From: Alisma plantago-aquatica
Taxonomy: Eukaryota > Streptophyta > Magnoliopsida > Alismatales > Alismataceae
Direction: 5' to 3'
Length of the DNA: 64,000 nt
NCBI GenBank assembly: GCA_963693085.1
Contig: OY856409.1
Coordinates: 662,995,591 to 663,059,590 of the forward strand
The position numbers and the translations under genes were made by a program. The notes under the pieces are model-generated. The model was given only the letters and a program-made list of their open reading frames with translations. It did no database searches and was not told the origin of the DNA. Every line of letters starts with the position of its first letter. Within the stretch, counting starts at the first letter, position 1. Positions 1-11,147 of this stretch are shown here, piece by piece.

Positions 1-1590
1 AAGATATGTTATCTATTATCTATGCCTTAATAAGTTCATTCTGTACCTAACTTGATGTAAATGATAGTGTAAACCAACAATGGGGCTATCAAATATATGA
101 TTGCAAAAACATATAATGCCCATAACTCCTAGTTGGGCACTCTTACTTTCTTACATTAGGAATTGGACCACAATTTTGTCAAAAAGAAATTAAGAATGTG
201 GTGACCTACCACTTGTCAAGAACTCACATAGAAGAATATTAGTCCCTTCCAATAAAAAAATAACTAGATGAGTCATTGATGATGATAAAAGGAATTGACT
301 TTGTTGTCCCATAGTATGCTGATATCAACAATTACCCACAATTCCAACAACTTCCTCTATAAATAAAATACAATGAAAAGAAAAAGCTTTTTGCTAATAT
401 GAAAAGCTATTACATGGTTGACCCTATTTTATTCAAAATATGTGTGAAAAAACTCAACTAACGATGCATACCCAAAGAGGTAGTAAAAAAAATCTTGTAT
501 GAATGTCATGCTTTTCCATATGGTGGACACTCAACAGGAGACCACACTGCAAAAAAGGTATTGCATTCATGATCTTATTACCCTACTGTGTTGAAGTATG
601 CAAAAGCCTACGTAAAATCATGTGATGAATGTCAAAGTACAAGAAAGATATATAAAAGGAATGAAATGTCTATATATGAATATATAATGGTGGAAATGTT
701 TGACGTATGGGGTATTGATTACGAGGAATGCTTTCCTTCTTCTTGTGTAAATCAATACATTCTATTTTTAGTTGGTTAAATATAAAATGGGTAGAAGAAA
801 TAGCAACTCCTATGTGTGATTAAAAGGCCATGATTAGAATATTCAAAAAATCCTCTTCCTAAGATACAAAGTTCCCATGTCGTTAATAGTGATGAGGGAC
901 CTCACTTTATAGAAAAATAGTTTGATTATCTTCTAGGAAATAACTAGTAAAATATAAGGTCACAATGCCTTATCATCCCAAGACATCAAGACATGTCAAA
1001 GTGTTCAACATGAAGATAAAACAATTAATAGAGAAGATTGTTGGTAAATCTAGAGTGGTATAATCTACCATGTTAAATGATGCCCTCTAAGTGTATAGAA
1101 CAACTTCCAAGGTAATAGGAACTACCCGCTATCGGTTAGTCCATAGCAAAGCATGCCATCTTCCAATGTTCTAACATAAGGCCTTCTGGGCAATCTAATA
1201 TGTAAAGATGGACCCATATCTGAGAAGCTAGGAAAGATTCCTTCATACATAAGAGCTAGAAGAGTTGAGTCTTCATGCCTATGAAAACACGAGGATATAC
1301 TAGGAAAGAACCAAGGTGTAGCACAATGCACACTTGAAAGGAAAACATGTCAAAGAAGGACACAATGTCTTGTTGTTAAATTCATCTATCAGACCATCTC
1401 CATTAAAACTGAGATCTAGGTGGTCACGTTCTTTGAATGTGGTTAAAATTAATCCATGTGTAATGATGGAATTGTTAATAAATCTAGAATCTTCCCAGTG
1501 AATGGAAATAGAGTGAAAAGAAACTATCAAGATGAAGGATCCATTGGGAGGGCTGATTTGCAACTCTTAGAACCTCAAATAAAAATCCAA
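1..1590 (+). pseudogene. Ty3/gypsy (Athila/Tat-like) pol relic: RNase H end and integrase
   Basis: Broken pol of a Ty3/gypsy LTR retrotransposon. Reading the plus strand with frame jumps, the window opens inside RNase H (DMLSIIYAL, then about 195-225 a YHLSR string equivalent to the conserved ADHLSR). The integrase zinc-binding part lies around 490-660 (HAFPYGGHS followed by VKSCDECQ, an H-H-C-C arrangement), followed by FDVWGID, a hallmark of Athila/Tat integrases. A degraded catalytic core follows, with PYHPKTS near 970 and, near 1150-1210, strings matching the family motif around CHLP and KAFWAI. The tail runs to about 1580. There are many stops and frameshifts and only one 63-codon piece is open (588-779). 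The assignment to a Ty3/gypsy relic is solid; the Athila/Tat lineage is an inference from motif wording. The 5' part of the element lies outside the window. Confidence 0.8.
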
Positions 1591-4500
1591 TGAACTCTAA
1601 AAGTCAAGATAATGACTCAACATTAGCACTTATTGCAAGGAAGACAAAGATCTTCCCTTCCATGTAATTTTGGATTTTCTTCCTTTCAATTTTGTTATGT
1701 TTATTAGCCCTAGATTTTCAATATACATTCTCTATTCTTTCATTATATTTTGTGTTTTTCTCATCCATTACTTTTAACATGAACATAATAAAATATAGTA
1801 TAGAAAATGATATGAATTTGATTGGGTCAATGTAGGGTAGTAATTTGTGAAAAAATACACAATCAAATAGTTGAAATTATAGATTTCTAGAATTCCCATC
1901 ATTTTACGAGTACAAGTGATTTATTGATATATAATTGAGGGACTTCATCAATAGATGAGCTAGCATTTCTATCAATAAATGCAAATATTCATAGAGTAAG
2001 TCAGGTTCATGGCCTTTGTCAATTATTACACTAGGAGTCCCATTGGAAGACACCCTCTATATTCCCATTGGTTGAGGAAAGCTGACACACCATCAGAAGA
2101 CATGAACCATCTTTTTCATCAGTGGACTACGGTTGAAACTCCATCCAACAAGGGATGGTAGATTTTTCATTATCTGCCACTTGTTGTTTATTAAATTTAT
2201 GAAGCCCCCGCTCACAACAGACCAAAACAAATAGACTCTATCCTTTTTAGGACCTTCAAATTTTTAGTGATCCTCCTCCTACTGATGACACAATGCATGT
2301 CATATGCACTTATGTGCATGGGTATAAAAGCCACTAAAAGTTATTAGCGAAATCTTTTAGCAAACCTTATACCCTAAAAGATAGTACAAAGCCATAAACT
2401 AATCACTTTCAAGCCAAATACTCTCATCAATGATAAACATCACTGGAATCAAAAACTCATCAGTTGATTCATCGTCAACTTCCTCTTGTTGATTATCACT
2501 AGATACTTTGTGATATATATATCGAGCTCGTCTCTATAATTTGGTTTGACACTGGGTCAATGGATACTCGCTGACCATAGTCAATCCTGGATCTAGGACA
2601 AGTGTCGAGCCCCAATGACCAACAATATTCAATGCAAAGGAAATCCTCAAAGCTTTAGTTTCATCCCATGGTCATCCACACAACCAAAGAATCATTTTCT
2701 ATCCCTATATCAATGTCTTCCTTTGGTTCTTTATCTTTACTTTGTAAAAAATTTCATGTGTGCAACTCTGCTTAACCACCAATCTATTATTTGAGAGTAG
2801 TGGTATCTTGACCGTGATTTCTATCAATACCAGCTTCAATTAGATTGTCATCGATTCCAAATCTCATCAACTTTGAAAGTTTCATCAATTTATTATCCTC
2901 ATAGGATTCATTATGTCATTCGTTTAAACACATGTGTTATATCAGTCATTAGACTATTTACAAAAATCTCATTAGTTGTCGTGTCTCTAACTTCCTTCAG
3001 TTTCTTAATACTACCCAACCACTGAATATGTTTTATTTGTATGTAGTTATACCCATTTTAATTGATTGTTAATATATAATAATTTTAATTGGTTGTTGAA
3101 TACAATTCTCCACTAGTAAGGTTTCATAAGTTGAGAACATCAACTAATTTGAAACTAACCTCCCTTTTCTGTTGTTGGGCACTTTTATTTTAGCACAAAT
3201 GTCTAGATTGTCAAACTATGAATGGATGTCAAGAAGGAAAGATAAGAAGTTTCTAGAGATGGAAACAAATTTCCTTTATAATCTTCAAGGTGATCCCACA
3301 CCTGGAATTATCTAGAAAATGAACATTAAGGTTCTCATTCAACTCACTCTATCTCCTAACCCTGAGGAGTCAACTACTAATGAAGAGGAACCCTCTCCAA
3401 ATTCATATGATTACATGCCTACTAAGGAGAGTGAAAAAACAAGAAATAGGAAGGAATTTAAACTGATTCCAATAAGCCTAATACAAAAGGGAACCGACAT
3501 AGGGTTACAAGAGAAGATAGAGATAGGTACAAGGGAATAGACAATATGCAAGGAAAATCTTGTTATTAAGGTTGTGATTAGTAGAAATCATCTCATTGGA
3601 ACTGACCTTACAATCATTTGTGACCACGACTGCAACCACAAATCCTAAAATGCCACATGCATCATGGAAACCAAAAAATCATTTTTTTCTATGAGATAAA
3701 GAGCACCAAGACAACTATGACAAAATGATGCATAAAGGTACTTAAATAAAAAAGATACATCTACAACAAAATATAAGAGGAGATAGGCATACATCATAGA
3801 GTCAAAGTACTACTGAAACTGACAAAGATCTTTAAGATATGCTTGTATGACTAAATGTCATACTATGAGGTGAGTCTCAAATTCATGTCCTCCCTGAAGA
3901 TACTCCCGGTCTGCAAAGAAGAGGCACAACATTGTAATATTATAATACTTTACTAGTCCAACTAAGTTAATAGTTGAGATTATATACTACTATGATTTAA
4001 ATATAGTAAGACTATTAATCTAATTATGAACTAACTATTATTATTACAACACTAATACAAATAGCATAAACTTATAAGATAGTAACATGAGATGCTACAT
4101 AACTTAAACACTATGATAATGACTACAAATATGTAAACAATTAAATCAACCAATATTCAATAAAAAAGTATTGTATACATAATGTAATTATGTGATGTTA
4201 TTATCTTGTACATATAAATATCTTGTTGTGTAGATATATATACAACATGTTTAAAATTTTCTTAGATAATCAATAAGACATTTTATGTAGAACTGCTTAC
4301 AAGCATATCCACATTGCATTCATGAGTATTATGGGTACATAATGGTGTGGGTCTATATTTTTGTTATACAACTTAAGAACTGGACCCGGGATTTCTAAAT
4401 TAAATAGGTATGTGTAAGGAATTGTACATACCAGCACCGTACCCCCACCGTTTACACCTCTAGTCCCAAATACAATCTGGGATAATGAAGGTTATCCACA

Positions 4501-5131
4501 AGATGATTACTTGTGCAATCTTTACTAGAGAAAACTAAGGCATTGTCGCTAGAGATTACCTACACATACTTTGGAGTGTATTGGAAAAGAAGCATGTGAA
4601 TATAGGGAGGAGATTTATTGATAAGTTGACAATAGTAGTGGCCTAGATGGGTAGAAGGATCTTTGCTTATTACTTCAATTGGTCATCATCTAGGGTACTC
4701 TATAATCTTACACATTTTCACTGAAAGAAAAGGGAACTGATTTCTATACCTCAAAAACCTAACTTCCATCAAAGTTATTTCCAGAAAGAAGGATAAATAT
4801 TTATACATATATAAAGCCAAATGACTTTCTACCTCTTCCCAAGATGAGTAGTTACAACTTTGACAAGCTCATTTTCTCAATAAAATAATTGATGGAAATG
4901 ATTTCTGGGGCCAATACATCTATCTAGGCAACCAAGCCGGGCCTATACACCTATCTAGGCAACCAAGCCAAAGGCAATAATGACACAAAAGGGGGACAAA
5001 TAATGTAATGCAAATGAAAATGGATCCGTAGTCACAACTCAACTTCCAAACCCTCAATAGTGAGGAAAATTAATCGTAAGGATCCAAACAAAAGGGTGCT
5101 AAGGAGACACAATTGAAGATGATTAAATGTG
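1591..5131. other. No recognisable gene; AT-rich degraded sequence
   Basis: I find no protein family, RNA gene or clear repeat boundary here. The part just after the integrase relic could be the 3' end and LTR of the same Athila/Tat-like element, but I could not find a matching LTR pair. A weak plus-strand reading with one stop starts near 3199 and ends at 3540; its charged, serine-rich 73-codon second half matches nothing I know. The stretch ends at the AAGAA target duplication of the SIRE-like element. Confidence 0.5.
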
Positions 5132-5854
5132 AAGAATGAAAAACCACTAGAGGGGGGTGAATAGGGTTTTATAATTTAAGATTAATTCAACCAAGCAACC
5201 ACAATTAAAATTTGGAGAAGGAGACACGGTGTTTAGAGTGTTTCCACCCTTAGCAAAAACTAAGGGAGTCAGTCCACTACCCAATTCTTTTCAATTGGGA
5301 TTTTGAAAGCACATTTATTTTATTACCTTGCAAGGAAGTTACATAATATACAAATACCTTCACCCTTAGGATATCCTTCACCTAGAAGTAGTCTCACCAA
5401 CCTTGAAGTAGCCTTCCTTGAAGTAACTCCAAGCTCCCCCTTGAAGTAGCCTTCCTCTTAAAGTAGCTTCCCATTGAGACAACCTTCTTGAAGTAATCCT
5501 AAGTCCGCCGAGCTACCTTCACCACTTAAGAAGCTCCAACAACCTCCTTTCCACAGCCTCCAACCTAGGAGTAGCAAAGGAGAACCAAAGCAATAAAAAG
5601 GAACAAGAAATAAGCAGGAAAGTACAACTTTACCAATGTAGCACAAGGCTTGAATACTATATCAAGCGTTTGATATCCTAACCAAAGTGGATGGACGTGC
5701 ATGTATAGTGGATAGGAGATATCAGTCTATAGGACACGAATTCACATCTTGTGGAAATGTTTTGCAAGTGAAATCTTTGGTAATGGCTTGCTTCAATGTG
5801 ATCTCAAGTGAATTGTATAAGCATGTTGTGTCTTGAGGTGTCCTATGGCTGTCC

Positions 5855-5862
5855 TATTTATA
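5855..5862 (-). promoter_or_regulatory. TATA box in left LTR of SIRE-like element 1
   Basis: The minus strand reads CCTATAAATAGG, a canonical plant TATA box, conserved at 21801-21808 in the other LTR. It places the U3/R boundary at about 5830. Confidence 0.65.
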
Positions 5863-6000
5863 GGAGTGGTTTGCTAATGCTTGGGGACATTCTAGACACC
5901 TTATAGGGTGTTCTTAGTGCTCAACTAGCTGTTAAGTATCCACTAATTTGCATTTGTAATGGCTAGTTAATTAATCATGAAAAGTGCAGACAGAAACCTT

Positions 6001-6200
6001 CTCGGTCGAGAAGTTTGTCAACTGAGTGCCTCTCGGTCGAGGAATTTGTCGACCGAGGATGAGTCTGGGGAAAGTGTATTGTAACATTCAACTCAACTCC
6101 CAACTACTTTTCTAACTCAGTCTAACGGCTAGGAGGTCTTATTCTCAGTCGAGGAGTTTGTCCACCGAGAGTGTCTCGGTCGAAGTGTTTGTCGACTGAG
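6001..6200. repeat. Four 26-bp hairpins in U3 of left LTR
   Basis: Four copies of a 26-bp inverted repeat at 6001-6026, 6032-6057, 6144-6169 and 6175-6200. The consensus stem is CTCGGTCGA / TCGACCGAG (9 bp) around an 8-base loop ending TTTG. They occur as two pairs, the members of each pair starting exactly 31 bp apart. The second copy has a perfect stem. They lie upstream of the TATA box on the transcribed strand, so in the 5' LTR they are promoter DNA rather than transcript. Confidence 0.85.
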
Positions 6201-6550
6201 AACATCCTTGATTCAATATATTCATTTATTGAGTGTGTGTATCAATGTGCTATTGTGTTACAATCTTGGGGGATGACCTATCTAAGTTTTATGAGTGGAT
6301 AGGGAATATCTAAACACTTTATTTACATGATATCTAAGTACTTGTATAATATAAACTTGTAAAAGTTTTTAAATTTGATTACAATCATGAAAATAAAGCA
6401 ATTTTAGCAAATTGATCTTCCAAGTCTTTTCTATCCACCACCTTATATGCTTGTCCGTGAAACACTCAAATAGCAAGTTAAAACCACAATAAAGAAATGC
6501 TTGTCATCATCAAAACAATGGGATTATAATATTTTCCAATTTAGCCAACA

Positions 6551-6562
6551 ATCTCCCCCTTT
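6551..6562 (-). other. Polypurine tract of SIRE-like element 1
   Basis: The minus strand reads AAAGGGGGAGAT immediately before the LTR start TGTTGG, the usual plus-strand primer for copia elements. Similar CCCCC-containing tracts at about 6720-6726, 6780-6785 and 7353-7357 suggest extra internal polypurine tracts. Confidence 0.75.
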
Positions 6563-7910
6563 ATGAAGATGGCAAACATTTCCAATATAAATCAAAGTAA
6601 TGTAAATCATATGAGTTTCATACCATTTCATTTCCTTTTCATGTATTCCTTTGTTCAAATGATATCATTTTTAAAACCAAGAGATTATGAAACTCTTTTC
6701 ATTTGATTTATATTGTTTCTCCCCCTTTGACATTTCAAAAAGAAAGCCAATTGAAGCTTTTATTATGAATTTTATTTCTCCCCCTTAATTTTGTAATTTG
6801 ATGCTCTTCTTTAATGGTATATTCAACTTATAAGAGTGAGGGGTTTATTTGTAATGCAAACAACTTATTGTCTAATTTAGCCACAATTTATTTCTCAATC
6901 ATTTGCAAAGGATGTTAAGCCTTGAAATGATATGAGATCCATTTAGGTTTGTGGCATGTGTATTTAGATTTCTCAATCATTTACAAGGGATGTTAAGCCC
7001 TAAAATGATATGAGAACCATTTAGACTCATGATGGATATATGTATTGATTTCTCATCCATTTTACAAGGGATGTCAAGCCCTGAAAATGATATGAGATTT
7101 TCTTTACAACATAGTAAGATTAAGAAATATATCTCTAATCAATAATGAGGGATGTTAAGCCCATATTGATATAGAGAATTCCATTAAGGACAAGATATTA
7201 TATTCATAAATATTGTAGGCTCCTTTATTTTCATAACCAAGATTACTTTAAAGATACTATGGTCACAACTAGTTTCAAATTTTCTTTATGATGTTTACAA
7301 GGTTTTGTGAACTCCTTCTTAATCTTATAGTCAAGATAGTTTTTGTGAGCTCCCCCTTAATCAAGATAATTTAAGGATTCTAAGGTCATAATAAGCATTA
7401 GATCATAATAAGTTAACCTTTTATGAGATATATGCACTAAAATTGTGTTTTAATATACTAAGATTGAGTGTAAGGAAATGATTTACAATTAAGCATTTTG
7501 TCAAGCTTATTTTAGGTCGGCCTTGACTTCGACATGGGCACCCCTTGGTCGAACTTTATTTTGATCGAGAGGCATTTCCTGCAGATTTACAATTTAAGCA
7601 CTCTCAATACTCCACTTGATTGAATATAAAGCCTTTATGTAACAGGTGGATACCAATTTGAAAGAATTTATATCAATTTGAAGGATTATAGCTTAGGATC
7701 AAATTGTGTATAGAAATGAATTCATATAAGCAATATTTGATTTTGAAATGGTGTCTTGCTCTTGATTTGCTTAGAATAGGCTTTAGATAGAATATAGTTT
7801 TATTCTAAGCAAGACTTCTTATTCCATTAATGCAAGAAATATATAAAGTTTTCTCAAGGAAACATGGTTCATAATTTTCAGATTGGCCAAGAAATACTTT
7901 TAGGCAAACC
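6563..7910 (-). other. Interior 3' region of SIRE-like element 1, non-coding
   Basis: No protein-coding signal found. It contains several purine tracts, the four-copy hairpin array 6894-7178, a diverged TTGGTCGAAC/GATCGAGAGG pair near 7540-7570 resembling the LTR hairpins, and the start of the second hairpin family at 7862. Gypsy A then interrupts at ATGCA. Confidence 0.6.
6894..7178. repeat. Four-copy hairpin array with near-invariant loop
   Basis: Four imperfect inverted repeats at 6894-6938, 6972-7016, 7052-7098 and 7133-7178. Copies 1-2 have outer arms TCTCAATCATTT / AAATGATATGAGA, inner arms AGG/CCT or GGG/CCC, and loop ATGTTAAG (ATGTCAAG in copy 3). Copy 4 has different outer arms (TCTCTAATCAAT / ATTGATATAGAGA) that still pair, with the same inner GGG/CCC and loop. 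Unit spacing is about 80 bp. The arms change together while the loop stays, which argues for retained base pairing or palindromic DNA. Confidence 0.8.
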
Positions 7911-8777
7911 ATGCATGTTATAACCAAACTTTTCTTAATCATATAATGAGATTGTAAATCTCCTTTGAAAAGATAAATGAAATCAATGGTTGATTTAATG
8001 GTTTGATTTGGATGAATTTTGTGTATAATAGCCTTGTATGTTTTCTTATTGGGCCTTATTGGCTATTGATCCCAATTGAAAGAAAAAGAAAAAGAAAAGG
8101 AAAAAGAATCCAATTGGATAAAGGAATAAACAAGAAAATAGATAAAAGAAGAATAAAAGGCTAAGAAATATTTTCCAATATGGAATTTCGAGATATTAAA
8201 GTTCCTTGAGGTTCAAGGAACTCAGGATAATAATATACAGGCTAGGGAAAGAGAAAATAGGTGGAAAATATGAATAATTAAGTGTTAACTTGCAGCTGAA
8301 GAAAAGGACTCATTTTCTTTAGATAATGATCCCAATTTTTTGCATGATGAGAGATATAATCATAAATGAGGTTCCCTTAAAATTTGAGATAAAAAGGAGT
8401 TATAAATTGGGAGTTATTGCTTTTTCAAATTATCCTCAAAATAGGATTTATCTTGGAAAATTAGGAAAATCCTTTTCCTTTTGTTTGAGAGCAACAGATG
8501 TGGGCCGTTGGATCTTAATCCAACAGACACCACTCATCGGCAAGTCCCAGCGGGACAAGGATTGTAGCCGGTTACAAAGGGAACTTTCCCCTTCAATTTT
8601 TGATCAAACCAGCGCATGTGCACGCTTGGAAAGTGTCCCAATGAGTTTGGGAGAAGGAGACGAAGCTTCTCGACCATAGATTGATGAGCTTTTATCGTGT
8701 CTTCACAAAACACCCAATTGGGTTGTTGAGCAGATAATGACGGGGACCAGGAACCCTAAGAGGACCCCCTCTAGTCC

Positions 8778-8785
8778 TATATAAA
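8778..8785 (+). promoter_or_regulatory. TATA box of gypsy A 5' LTR
   Basis: CTATATAAAGG followed by a CT-rich stretch (CTCTCGCTTCCTCTCACC), a typical LTR promoter and start region. The same sequence is at 16886-16893 in the 3' LTR. Confidence 0.7.
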
Positions 8786-10069
8786 GGACCCCTCTCGCTT
8801 CCTCTCACCATCTCAATCTTGGACAGCTGCTCCCTGAGCCCCAGAACCCTCTCTCTCTCTATTGCTAGCTCTCTGGTGAAGAACCACTATGGTGCCTCCG
8901 CGTTGTCTAGAGGAAAAGAGGAGGAAGACAAGAAGCAAGGACCCTTGGATTAGGGTCCATTATGGACCTAAGAAGGATCCAACGATTTGGTAGTGGGGGG
9001 GGGGCGTGCGCGCAATCATGATAGTGGAGGCGTGTAACGAGGATCGTCTGATCCTGTGTAGTCCAAGCGGACCAGTGATCCAACGGCTATGGAAATTCGG
9101 TAATTCACCTTCTCTAATCAAAATTACAAAAAATGTTTTTCCTTGCTTAATTCATAGAAGTCGCTAGAAAACTCTGATGAGAAAACTTTATACATGAAAG
9201 TTGCATAGAAAAATATGAGGAACAAGATAAAAAGTTTGATAACCTAATTCTATCTCTTTTTGGAAAAGTACATTAATTTGATAGAAAAATGTATTAAAAG
9301 GTAATTAGAAACCCTAATTGTATATAAAGGGGGAATCTTTGTGAATTAATAGGTTAATTTGAAGACTATTAACCTGTAGATTATTAAAATAGAGTTTTCA
9401 TCTGTTTTGAATACAAAGTTGGCTAATTTAGGGTTTTAGTCTCTAAATGAAGGATAATGCATATAGAAACCCTAATATAGGATGAAAAAGGAGAAAAACC
9501 ACATTTATTTTGGATTAAGGAAAATAAGAAACTAAATAATGATCCTAAGTCTATTAGGAGTATTAAAATGAGGAATTTAGGGTTTTTATGTGTTTTGATA
9601 AATTAGGATTCATAATGTTAAAAGTGGAGGCAAAACCCTAATTTCAAAGGAAACCCTAAAATTGGAATAGAAACTCTGAGAAATAAGATGAGTTTGGTTA
9701 AATTTTGATAAAAGGAAATTTGTATATTTATTTCAGGATTTCTATGCATAATTGTTTGCTTGGTTGAGATTTCTCTATTTGATTGATTCTGTCTCAAAAT
9801 CTGCAATCAAAGGTATGTGGTTACGTTTATAAATAATCGCTTTAGTTTCACGGCGATTCCCGAACATTTTTATCAGTTGCCTGAAAATAACTGCTTGGAT
9901 GACTTTTATTTCATGCAACTATAAAGTGACTATGATTATCATGATAAATATGTGTACATGACTGGCCCAGACCCTGGTCCTCCACTGTGGCTTTGCTAAT
10001 GATGAAAAGGGTAATCTGGTAAAGGGTCTACTTGATAAGGGAGACCATCATGTTATCAAGAGTTAGGGA

Positions 10070-10235
10070 TTGGGCTGCCTATGGGTAGTGCCATGCGACT
10101 CTTTAGCACACCATGAGTTAGGGATTGGGCTACCTATGGGTATTGCCATGCGACTCAACCCTAGATATTGATCTAACTGTTAGGTAGGATCATGCAGGGT
10201 TTAATGGGGATCTACCATAAGGAAGGTAGCATCCA
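10070..10235. repeat. CTACC/GGTAG hairpin series and 57-bp duplication in LTR A
   Basis: Two tandem units of about 57 bp (GAGTTAGGGATTGGGCT...) each carry a small hairpin, gCTRCCTATGGGTAGTGcc, at about 10073-10092 and 10128-10147. Two more pairs follow: GATCTA...TAGGATC (10170-10191) and GATCTACC...GGTAGCATC (10209-10233). The 3' LTR has the same series at about 18190-18350, where GATCTACC...GGTAGGATC is better preserved. Confidence 0.65.
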
Positions 10236-10702
10236 GTTCCACTGTAGGGACAACGCAGAGGCTAGGGCATGTATGGATTGAGCAGTCATGTTTAAAATGT
10301 AAATTTGTTTGTTAAACTGTAATTGATTGCAATATGTTGATATTAATTGCACAATTATTGTCTCCTCCACATACCAGCTTTATGCTGACCGGCGTTTTGT
10401 TTTTCGGCATTTTAGGTGCAAACCCAAAAGGACAAACAGTAAATTGCATATTATGAATACATGAATTAAAGTGCAAGGAGGATTAGTTAGAGTAATATAC
10501 GTTTGTGAATAGAAGTTTAGATATCCAAGTTTTTCAAAGGTATGAAAAAAGTTAATTTTATTACAGATTTTTAGTATAGTCTAGTAAAGTTTTATAATTA
10601 TTAATGTTTATTTGCCGAACCTTGGATTCGGAAATTGGGATAACGACTCTGTCTCTTGGTATCCCTTAATTGGGGGTTACTGGATGGTGGGATCATTACA
10701 TT

Positions 10703-10715
10703 TGGTATCAGAGAG
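10703..10715 (+). other. Primer-binding site of gypsy A
   Basis: TGGTATCAGAGAG two bases after the 5' LTR, matching the 3' end of plant initiator tRNA-Met (TGGTATCAGAGC) with a late mismatch. Confidence 0.8.
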
Positions 10716-11147
10716 AAGGTTCCTCACTTAACCATTAATAATTATTAAATTTTACAAACTCTATAGAGCCCAAGGGAGTTATTAGAGGAGTATCTGAAAG
10801 ACAGAGGTGTCTAGAAAAGGATCACGACTAGGGGCTGGCAATATTTTTATCTGCACTTCTAGTCGGAATACGAGGACTCCCAGATCCGTGTGACTGCCTT
10901 GCCAAAATCTTAGGGTATGATTCGAAATAAGATACCTTTAGGACTCTCTCATCCTATTCATCCCTTCTCATCATGCATTCTATTAAGGATTTTAAGAGTT
11001 AGGGTTTTTCTCTCTCTTCCTCACCCTCATGTGGTATGGGTAAGTAAGTTAAGGATTAAGGAATCCTCCATCAAATTAATAAAAGATACGTAATAAGACG
11101 TCATCGACATACGTATAATTAGCTTAAAGGTATAAACTAAAGGGCCT

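Larger units (their letters stand above)
5137..6550 (-). repeat. 3' LTR of SIRE-like element 1
   Basis: 1414 bp, direct repeat of 21079-22494. On the minus strand it begins TGTTGGCTAA and ends in CA. It holds a TATA box (5855-5862) and four hairpins (6001-6200). The copies differ at perhaps 5-10% of positions in the stretches I compared, so the insertion is not recent. Confidence 0.88.
7916..10700 (+). repeat. 5' LTR of gypsy A
   Basis: 2785 bp, TGTTATAACC at the start and ATTACA at the end, direct repeat of 16025-18819. The first 200 bp differ from the other LTR at about 8 positions. It contains a TATA box at 8778, a G12 run at about 8993-9004 and small hairpins at 10070-10235. ORFs such as 8326-8679 are open in both LTRs only because the LTRs are copies. 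Confidence 0.9.

Noticed and set aside
6894..7178. CRISPR-like array
   Set aside because: Spaced repeats are imperfect, the context is a eukaryotic retrotransposon, and there are no cas genes.
8326..8679. 117-codon ORF in the gypsy A 5' LTR, repeated as a 111-codon ORF at 16452-16787
   Set aside because: It lies in the LTR around the promoter region and is duplicated only because LTRs are copies. It has no known domain, and the GC-rich stretch makes chance ORFs likely.
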